The notes under the pieces are model-generated. The model was not told the origin of the DNA. It ran no database searches and saw only the letters and a program-made list of their open reading frames with translations. DNA of 64,000 nt. Source: Schistocerca nitens (lineage: Eukaryota; Arthropoda; Insecta; Orthoptera; Acrididae). Within the stretch, counting starts at the first letter, position 1; each line of letters opens with the position of its first letter. Both the position numbers and the translations under genes were made by a program. Below are positions 56,345-64,000 of the stretch, piece after piece. The DNA lies in the NCBI RefSeq assembly GCF_023898315.1, contig NC_064619.1:481843376-481907375 (forward strand), read 5' to 3'.

Positions 56345-56877
56345 TCGCATAAAAGTGGCTCTAGTAGTGCCACTATGAGGATGCAAATCGGTTTTGCTGT
56401 AACGGTCGTGAGCGTTAGTTACTTCTGAGATGGGCATCATGAACTGACGTTAGTCAAAAATGCCTTTAAGGTGACAATGACGCCATTAGCGACACATCAC
56501 TGAATTTGAACGAGGTTGTGTAATAGGGCTACGAGAAGCTGGATTTTTCTTCTGTGATATTACAGAAACACTTGGCAGGAATGTGCCACTGTACATGATT
56601 GCTTGCAGCAGTGGTCACAAAAATGTACAGTCGTAAGAAGACCCGGCTCTGAACGGTCACGTGACACTACCGAGAGGGAAGACTGTCGCTTTCGGCGTAT
56701 GGCTCTGGAGCGTATAACTGAATCTGAAGCAGCAATCTCAGCAGCAGTTGGCACCACAGTGAACCAACGAAATGTTACAAATCGGTTACTCAAGGACAGC
56801 TCCGATCCTGACGATCTGTAATCCACTGACCCCAAACTGTTCTGGCGTACGCTGGCGCCAGCACACCATACGGCATA

Positions 56878-57119
56878 TTTATTTAATTTAGTCGTATGGC
56901 TAGGACCCTCCGTCGGGCAGGCCGTTCGCCGGGTGCCGGTTTTTCAATTTGACTCCACTTCGGCCACCTGCAGTCGATGAGGATGATAGCACGATGATGA
57001 GGACAGCGCAACACCCAGTTCCTGAGCGGAGAAAATTCCCCGATCCAGCCGGGAATCGAACCCGGGCCCAGAGGATTGACAATCCGCCACCCAGACCATT
57101 TAGCTACCGGGGGCGGACA
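56878..57119 (-). mobile_element. SINE with tRNA-Asp-like head, 242 bp
   Basis: Inserted in the LTR with a 13-bp duplication accatacggcata (56865-56877) and accatgcggcata (57120-57132). Minus-strand head ggtagctaaatggtctgggt, an anticodon loop ttgtcaa (GTC, Asp-type) and B box cccgggttcgattcccgg. The A/T-rich tail aaattaaataaa sits at the left end. Confidence 0.9.
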
Positions 57120-57209
57120 ACCATGCGGCATAGAGATTATGAGAGTATCGATAGAGGCCAACGACAAGACTCGCTGCAAACACGCCGCCAACGCCCTCTC
57201 AGCCACCAG

Positions 57210-57488
57210 TATTTAAGATAACCGCCGCCGACGGGAGGGCCAGTTTAGCCAGTCAGTTCGAGCCTGTTACGTCAGTTATTTAGTCTGTACGCCTTGGAGT
57301 TTCAGAGTGTCACCGAGACGGAACTGTAGACTTAGCCTCTAGCACACAGACAGGCAGCACATAACCACCTTATAGTGAACACAGTGGACTTCTACTTCAA
57401 CAGCACTGAGGCTACGTGGACTATACAGAAGAGAGCTTGTACCGCAGCAAGGGAACTTAAGTTACGTAGCTCTTTGTTTACGAATAAA
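57210..57488 (+). promoter_or_regulatory. LTR promoter and polyadenylation signal
   Basis: tatttaag (57210-57217) in the position of a TATA box and AATAAA (57483-57488) about 270 bp downstream, both inside the solo LTR, in the order expected for U3-R-U5 on the plus strand. Confidence 0.55.
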
Positions 57489-58400
57489 GAATCCAGTTAT
57501 TAATTGGGTGCAGTTTGTGTTATAGGACGAGTAGTCCAGCCACCAGCCCACAACCTCTCCTTGCTTCCCAGCTCTACAGAGACAACGAGACGACATAAAA
57601 ACGGCTAAAAAGAACACAACACAAACAATCGCCATTTCCGATTTCAGCGGTGTCAGATGGAAGCTCATTGGAGGGCAGGGTGGAGTTCTGTTGTGTCTTC
57701 TGTTGAAAGTTAGTTTGTCTCGGTACCAGTGATGGCAGTGTGTTGGTTAGAAGATGTTCAGTTGAAGGCCAGTGACCAACCTGTCCGTGTGCTGGACACA
57801 CGGGACCTACAACTGGAGTTATGGTCTGGGATGCGATTTCTTATGATAGCAGGAATATTCTCATGGTTATTCCATGTAACCTAACAGCAAATTTGTACGT
57901 CGGTCTGGCGATTCGACCTGTTGTGTTGCCATTCATGAACAGCATTACAGGGTGTCTTTCCCAGCAGGATAACGCTCGCCCACACACCTATTTTGTAAAC
58001 GAACATGCTCTACAGACTGACGACATGTTTCCTTGACCTGCTCGATTACCAGAGCTGTCTCTAATCGAGCGCGTATCGGACATCATCCTATGACAATGAC
58101 AACTCCAGCGTCATCCACAAGCAACATCAGTCGTCCTTATAGTGAGACCACGTGCAAGAAGCATGCAACTCCAAGCAACAAAATGACATCCAGCAGCTGT
58201 GTAAACAATGCATGCACGTTTGCATGCTTGTATTCAACATCCTAGCTGCTGCATTTGCAATAGCTTATCTCGTGCTTATATTAACCTATGGTCGTGAATG
58301 TTAATCACTTAAATATGTTACCTAGTCAAATATATTCCCGAAATTTCATTGCTCTAAATCATTTACTTTTTGGTGTTGCAATGTCTTTCCGTCAATAAAC

Positions 58401-58786
58401 TGCGGACACTTCGACTCATTCCGTTCGTAGACCGCCAGTAGACTGTGCTGACCCCATTGCCGGATCGGTTGTGGCACTACGTACGCGTGAAACTGGAAGT
58501 GTGTACCAGATGTGCACGCATTCCGCTTTTAACCTGCCCATTGTTGCCTGTTAGCCAGGCAGGTAAGTTGGCGCATTTTATTAGCAGAACGGGCAGCTTG
58601 ATTTGGTCCCATCGAAGCCAAGCCACGCCCACCTCAAGCAGGCTACAGTGCTTTCCTGACCGTCTTCCCGCTGTGCTACGCTACATAGCAGTTTACTCTG
58701 TTCGTTTTCACTGCAGTATTATGTGTAGTGGTCGGAAGTTGATGAAAAGTCCGTTTTTCTCGACTGTCACAAGATGAGACCCAATA
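58401..58786. other. Unassigned sequence
   Basis: No recognised feature. Confidence 0.35.
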
Positions 58787-58799
58787 TAGTATAAGATCA

Positions 58800-59015
58800 A
58801 AAAATGGTTCAAATGGCTCTAAGCACTAAGGGACTTAACATCTATGGTCATCAGTCCCCTAGAACTTAGAACTACTTAAACCTAACTAACCTAAGGACAG
58901 CACACAACACCCAGTCATCACGAGGCAGAGAAAATCCCTGACCCCGCCGGGAAACGAACCCGGGAACCGGGGCGCGTGAAGCGAGAACGCTACCGCACGA
59001 CCACGAGCTGCGGAC
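58800..59015 (-). mobile_element. Chimeric SINE, head type B with type A body, 216 bp
   Basis: Exact 13-bp duplication tagtataagatca at 58787-58799 and 59016-59028. On the minus strand the 3' body is that of the type A SINE (ttaggttagttaggtttaag, gccatttgaaccatttttt). The head is gtccgcagctcgtggtcgtg with B box cccgggttcgtttcccggc. The junction segment gaggcagagaaaatccc resembles the SINE at 56878. Confidence 0.9.
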
Positions 59016-59028
59016 TAGTATAAGATCA

Positions 59029-61802
59029 TTTTGGGTCATTGTAGACCAGTAAATCATGGATGTTTTTATTCCGTTTTTTTTCTATTTCAGTATATTTCAG
59101 TCTTATGTACTTATTTCAATATCAAAAGTTTTCTCTGAAACTTCACCCTCTTTCGACAGAATTGGCTATTCTTAGTTCGAAGCAAATGGTCACTTTTAAT
59201 ACGTGTTTTCTGTAATACGCAGAGCCATCTCTGAAAATCGAGATCTTATGCACCTAAGAACCTCAAGATGTTTATTATGCTGCAATGCCAACTTAAATGA
59301 GGTTGTTGAGGTCTAGTTTTTGTAACCTTAGTGTGTTTTAGCCAAATAGGATTTCAGTTACGTCAATTTTAATTATTTTTCCAGGATGTATTGCGGGTTC
59401 GCTGAATTGACTCTAAGTGGCCGAAATAGGTCATTCTAAATTCTCCAAACGCATTTTAGCAAACACGAAGTTTGTTTTCAAATTACGTTAATCTTTTAAA
59501 GTACATATCTCAAAGAGAAATCTTTTTTGCATACTAAGCTTTGATCACACTGCGTTACTTACCACCAGAATGTGGTTTTTAATATCCTCTAAGCCATTGT
59601 ATTTCAATCAAATTTTTGCTCTAAACTCCTATGCACTGCTAAACAGTCTCAGATCCTTAGCACACATTTTCACACATTTGTCACTCACTATGTCTTTAGT
59701 GAGTGAACTGTTGGCCTAATCCACAAACATGTCGTAACATGCTCGTGGTTCCCGAACTTATGTTTAGTAACTTTTCACAAAATTTGCGTTGCAAGACAGC
59801 CACCGATTTATTTGAATCTGCCTCGCTATTACACTACTTTTATTACTTTTACCCTGCTAGATATAGGTTCTGTTTCATGACTGGTATAAATTCGTCCCCC
59901 CCCCCCCTCCGCACCCACTCCATTCTTAATTTCTTCCCAATGTCCTTTAAGTTTGTTTTGTTCATTTTGCCGCTCCAACCACTATGATAAACGAGCTGCA
60001 GTGGAACTAACTCCGTAAACACATACCTGATATTCTTTAGCCACATTGGATTGACAGCGCGGCCTTTTATCAGATGCAGCAGGCCGAACGGATCCCATGA
60101 AACTTGCAAGTCTCACGGAAACCCAGGCTGGCCTGCTTTAACCACCGTGCTTCAATGCACGTGTACTCTAGCGTTTCCGTTGTGGTAATTTGTGCTGTTG
60201 TAATGGTTGAGAGGGAGGTAGGAACTGGCAAGCTGGAGTATGAATTTGTGCATCTCTGGTGTGTGCTCGAACCTGTCGCTGACTGACGGGGCCGTAAATC
60301 GTTTACTGTCAATCTCGGGATGCTTTCTCCCCGGTTTAGTATCGATACTGAACGACAACCACACAAACATTCCTGAAAATCCCAATCTGGCCATCCTGAT
60401 TCATATTTTACTGGAATTTTCTACATCACTTTGGAGAAAGTAGGGGTATTCTTAACATGGCCTATTTCCTGTAATATCTTAAGCTCTTTCTCTAATGCCC
60501 GCTTCATATAACTGTTGGATTCTCAGCTTCTATTCTCAACCTAACATCGATTTGAGGTACGGCTAATATATTGCTCCTGACAAAAAATTTTTGTTTATCA
60601 CAAAACAAATTTTCCATTACAACCTAAGACTGCTTAAAATCATCCACCTCTTATCTTACTACACATTTTAGTCTTAGCCACTTCATAAGTCTTCATGGTG
60701 CAGTTCATGTCTTCCCTTTTGGATTTGTAATTATTAAGCATAAAAATGCTAACATTTGTAGTCTGTCAGAACCTTCGCTTATTTATAGCGTCGTAAGATG
60801 TTTTGTGGAGAAAAGCATCTACGAGCTGATCACAAATATCCTGCTGTTAGAGCACAGATTGCCTTAAGTTTCTGTGACGTAAATAGCGGCGCAGTTGTCT
60901 TTAACGCTGCTGGCGTTGCGTGTACAAATTTATTTTGTCAGAGTAACACGTGGGTGATCACAATCAGAAGGCAACAAGTGCTCGAAGTACTATCACCGGG
61001 CGGCCGACAGGTAGCCGCAGTGGAGCGGAGTAGAATCGACCACCAGCTTGGAGGATGGAGCGTATCCTGGAGAGATGAAGCAGGAAGCATGTAGCGTAAG
61101 AGCGAGGCTGATGCGCGTTTACTTTATCACGCGGTATTGTTCCAGCTGAAGCAGTGGACGGTGCTAGGCTTCGTGAAACCAAGACAGCGCAGCCAGGTTT
61201 GAAGAACTGGTCGTTGCGGCGAGTTTCCTGGGGTGACAATTTGAGGAATGTGTCTTTACTGTCTATAAGTACTGGCGGTAGTGCATACAAACGAGGCAGG
61301 GTCGGCCTACTTGAGTGGCCTTTTGCTTACACGGTAAAACAAAGAAGGATCTGTTGGGCCTAGCGTATTCAACCGAAAGAGTATTAGCTGAAGGAAGTAT
61401 GTCTAATGACAATTAAATAGTCATGTCTGTTGAAGTTCATTGCTTTACCGTTCTGCCATTCTGTGTACTGTGGATCCTTGGATCATTGTTTCCGTTGCGA
61501 ATTTTGTCTTCCTTGATTCTCTGATTGGTATTAAGTAAGATGTCGGCTTTGGTTGAGTATTTTTGGAATTTGATTTTGGGGTGAGATCTATCACTGAGTG
61601 GCTCGCATGCTTTCACTATGCGTTGTTATTTGTGTATCTTCATTCATGCCGTTCAGTGTAACCTGAATGAACTAAAATGGTCTTATTTATTGACACTATT
61701 GTATTAGGCGTTACTGTATAGTTAAATTGTATATTCTTTTCTATCCCCTTACTGTAACGTTGACTGGATGTATTGGTGCAAGTTAATTAAAAATTCTTTA
61801 TC
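59029..61802. other. Unassigned sequence, 2.8 kb
   Basis: No transposon or host exon recognised. A C run is at 59897-59908; a single tatcgata is near 60343; 60790-61330 is GC-richer with overlapping short frames on both strands. This is the longest stretch without an assigned feature. Confidence 0.4.
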
Positions 61803-61804
61803 TA

Positions 61805-63225
61805 CACTCCTGGAAATGGAAAAAAGAACACATTGACACCGGTGTGTCAGACCCACCATACTTGCTCCGGACACTGCGAGAGGGCTGTACAAGCAATGAT
61901 CACACGCACGGCACAGCGGACACCCCAGGAACCGCGGTGTTGGCCGTCGAGTGGCGCTAGCTGCGCAGCATTTGTGCACCGCCGCCGTCAATGTCAGCCA
62001 GTTTGCCGTGGCATACGGAGCTCCATCGCAGTCTTTAACACTGGTAGCATGCCGCGACAGCGTGGACGTGAACCGTATGTGCAGTTGACGGACTTTGAGC
62101 GAGGGCGTATAGTAGGCATGCGGGAGGCCGGGTGGACGTACCGCCGAATTGCTCAACACGTGGGGCGTGAGGTCTCCACAGTACATCGATGTTGTCGCCA
62201 GTGGTCGGCGGAAGGTGCACGTGCCCGTCGACCTGGGACCGGACCGCAGCGACGCACGGATGCACGCCAAGACCGTAGGATCCTACGCAGTGCCGTAGGG
62301 GACCGCACCGCCACTTCCCAGCAAATTAGGGACACTGTTGCTCCTGGGGTATCGGCGAGGACCATTCGCAACCGTCTCCATGAAGCTGGGCTACGGTCCC
62401 GCACACCGTTAGGCCGTCTTCCGCTCACGCCCCAACATCGTGCAGCCCGCCTCCAGTGGTGTCGCGACAGGCGTGAATGGAGGGACGAATGGAGACGTGT
62501 CGTCTTCAGCGATGAGAGTCGCTTCTGCCTTGGTGCCAATGATGGTAGTATGCGTGTTTGGCGCCGTGCAGGTGAGCGCCACAATCAGGACTGCATACGA
62601 CCGAGGCACACAGGGCCAACACCCGGCATCATGGTGTGGGGAGCGATCTCCTACACTGGCCGTACACCACTGGTGATCGTCGAGGGGACACTGAATAGTG
62701 CACGGTACATCCAAACCGTCATCGAACCCATCGTTCTACCATTCCTAGACCGGCAAGGGAACTTGCTGTTCCAACAGGACAATGCACGTCCGCATGTATC
62801 CCGTGCCACCCAACGTGCTCTAGAAGGTGTACGTCAACTACCCTGGCCAGCAGATCTCCGGATCTGTCCCCCATTGAGCATGTTTGGTACTGGATGAAGC
62901 GTCGTCTCACGCGGTCTGCACGTCCAGCACGAACGCTGGTCCAACTGAGGCGCCAGGTGGAAATGGCATGGCAAGCCGTTCCACAGGACTACATCCAGCA
63001 TCTCTACGATCGTCTCCATTGGAGAATAGCAGCCTGCATTGCTGCGAAAGGTGGATATACACTGTACTAGTGCCGACATTGTGCATGCTCTGTTGCCTGT
63101 GTCTATGTGCCTGTGGTTCTGTCAGTGTGATCATGTGATGTATCTGACCCCAGGAATGTGTCAATAAAGTTTCCCCTTCCTGGGACAATGAATTCACGGT
63201 GTTCTTATTTCAATTTCCAGGAGTG
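61805..63225 (+). mobile_element. Tc1-like element, copy 2
   Basis: 1421-bp element with TA at 61803-61804 and 63226-63227; termini cactcctggaaatggaaaa and, inverted, cactcctggaaattgaaata. Nearly identical to copy 1 in inverted orientation, one base shorter. The 3' end contains AATAAA at 63163 within a short hairpin. Confidence 0.95.
62049..63070 (+). pseudogene. Tc1-like transposase with one frameshift
   Basis: Starts MPRQRGREPYVQLTDFERGR at 62049; upstream in-frame codons are not part of the conserved protein. Residues 12-120 are the DNA-binding region and are free of stops, including Arg68 where copy 1 has TGA. D155 (VFSDESRF) and D244 (FQQDNARPH) are intact. A one-base loss near 62853 shifts the frame just before the catalytic Glu of SPDLSPIEHV. 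The segment to the TAG at 63068-63070 is 1022 nt against 1023 in copy 1, exactly one base short. Downstream, VWYW replaces VWDW. Confidence 0.93.
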
Positions 63226-63227
63226 TA

Positions 63228-63879
63228 TTTTAGCTCGTAAGTCATATTTCATTTCTCTGAGCACGGTGTTCTTTGGTCGTTGCTTATTCTGTACGCATTC
63301 TGTATTGTTAGTATTTATTATTAATTAAAATGTGTTTAAAAAGTATCGTTAACTTTCAAGATACTTTGCTAGCCAAATCAAATATCAGATTCGTAGTCCT
63401 CAATCAAGCGTTAACATTTGATATAAACAACAACAGCAGTGTTCATTTGGGCACTTTTGTAGCAACAATGATTTTATGTTTTTCAACTTAAGTTCTCAAA
63501 TCAGGCCTGTTCGATCAATGGCTTCCAAACAAGATTCGCATGTAAAGAGAATCATCAATCTGTGATTTTCATTATGACGGATGTATTAAAATTAAGTTGT
63601 GTGTCTTGGATGAAACCATAACATTGATGTCACCAACAACGATTACAAAAGCAGTTGCCTCATACGGGCAGAGTATCGGTAGTATTTTCTGATAGCAGCA
63701 GAGACGTTCAGTACATATTGTGTGTCACTTGAGAGCACAGTGCACTTTCATTTTAAATAACTATATGGTGTCAACACCGATGGCAGTTTGTTGGTGTGAT
63801 TCAGGCAAATGTTTTTATTACATTTCGAAAAGTGTTCCTTTGTAATTATCACGTAAAATATCAAATGAAGCCATGGATC
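63228..63879. other. Unassigned sequence
   Basis: AT-rich, no recognised feature. Confidence 0.35.
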
Positions 63880-63881
63880 TA

Positions 63882-64000
63882 CACTCCTGGAAATTGAAAT
63901 AAGAACACCGTGAATTCATTGTCCCAGGAAGGGGAAACTTTATTGACACATTCCTGGGGTCAGATACATCACATGATCACACTGACAGAACCACAGGCAC
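63882..64000 (-). mobile_element. Tc1-like element, copy 3 (runs off window)
   Basis: Starts after TA 63880 with cactcctggaaattgaaata and follows copy 1 base for base with at most one visible difference (gtgaattc against gtcaattc) to the window edge. Transposase would be on the minus strand beyond 64000. Confidence 0.92.

Larger units (their letters stand above)
56838..57621 (+). mobile_element. Solo LTR, 784 bp including nested SINE
   Basis: Begins tgttctggcg and ends gaacacaaca, with an exact 5-bp target duplication caaac at 56833-56837 and 57622-57626 inside the Tc1-like element. Features inside fit an LTR: a TATA-like tatttaag at 57210, an initiator-like gtcagttcg about 35 bp downstream and AATAAA at 57483. 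Without the SINE (and its duplication) it is about 530 bp. No internal region or second LTR is nearby, so it is a solo LTR from recombination. Confidence 0.87.
56345..58398 (+). pseudogene. Tc1-like element split by a solo LTR
   Basis: Left part 56345-56837: N-terminal region with CRFRRMALERITESEAAISA and AVGTTVNQRNVTNRLL. Right part 57627-58398: a stretch from cgccatttccgatttcagc, then GVMVWDAISYDSRNILMV, PFMNSITGCLSQQDNARPHT and, after a stop, LIERV-like remains of the catalytic Glu region near 58060. It ends in a ttccgtcaa terminus. The two parts join into one frame region once 56838-57626 is removed. Same family as 11887-12717. Confidence 0.88.

Overview
This window looks like non-coding, repeat-dominated nuclear DNA of a large insect genome, most likely a grasshopper or locust. 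The grounds are several near-identical tRNA-derived SINEs of a type I recognise from orthopteran sequence, RTE-like and APE-type LINEs, Penelope-like elements, and Tc1, mariner and piggyBac DNA transposons. I found no bacterial operon, no rRNA and no convincing host exon. Almost every recognisable coding stretch is transposon-derived and most are broken, so the window reads as a record of successive insertions rather than a set of cooperating genes.

Layout. 0-12 kb: an RTE-like LINE fragment inside a 37-bp target duplication, then a degenerate tandem array of a roughly 0.95 kb unit (four copies between about 2.5 and 11.7 kb, an orphan at 22.4 kb). The array is inflated by a SINE, a 1.3 kb mariner between two inverted tRNA-SINE remnants, a second mariner remnant, and a SINE retrocopy carrying extra flanking DNA copied from a source 2 kb away. 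12-25 kb: a deleted Tc1-like element, scattered SINEs, a plus-strand LINE fossil, a piggyBac fossil and long unassigned AT-rich stretches. 25-30 kb: Tc1-like remnants, one split by a 1956-bp LTR-like insertion, and two SINEs in inverted orientation. 30-36 kb: two Penelope-like retroelements in the same orientation with hammerhead-like cores in their terminal regions; one is interrupted by a nearly intact Tc1-like element. 36-43 kb: two LINEs on the minus strand, one with a duplicated reverse transcriptase palm, one nearly full length with a tRNA-Met-like 5' head. 43-54 kb: a GC-rich patch, SINE, LINE fossils, and three further DNA-transposon remnants. 54-59 kb: a three-unit tRNA-bearing array and a Tc1-like element containing a solo LTR that itself contains a SINE. 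59-64 kb: mostly unassigned sequence, then a second copy of the 1.42 kb Tc1-like element and the start of a third.

The most informative signals are (i) the mosaic SINE with a 3'-transduced flank, (ii) the young Tc1-like family with an unusual D,D32E spacing and different single lesions in two copies, (iii) hammerhead-ribozyme-like cores at Penelope termini, including an inverted pair away from any Penelope coding sequence, (iv) exact nested insertions readable from target-site duplications, and (v) SINE families that share a 3' body but carry different tRNA heads. I see no clear evidence for a new multi-gene system; family assignments rest on motif recognition, not on database searches.
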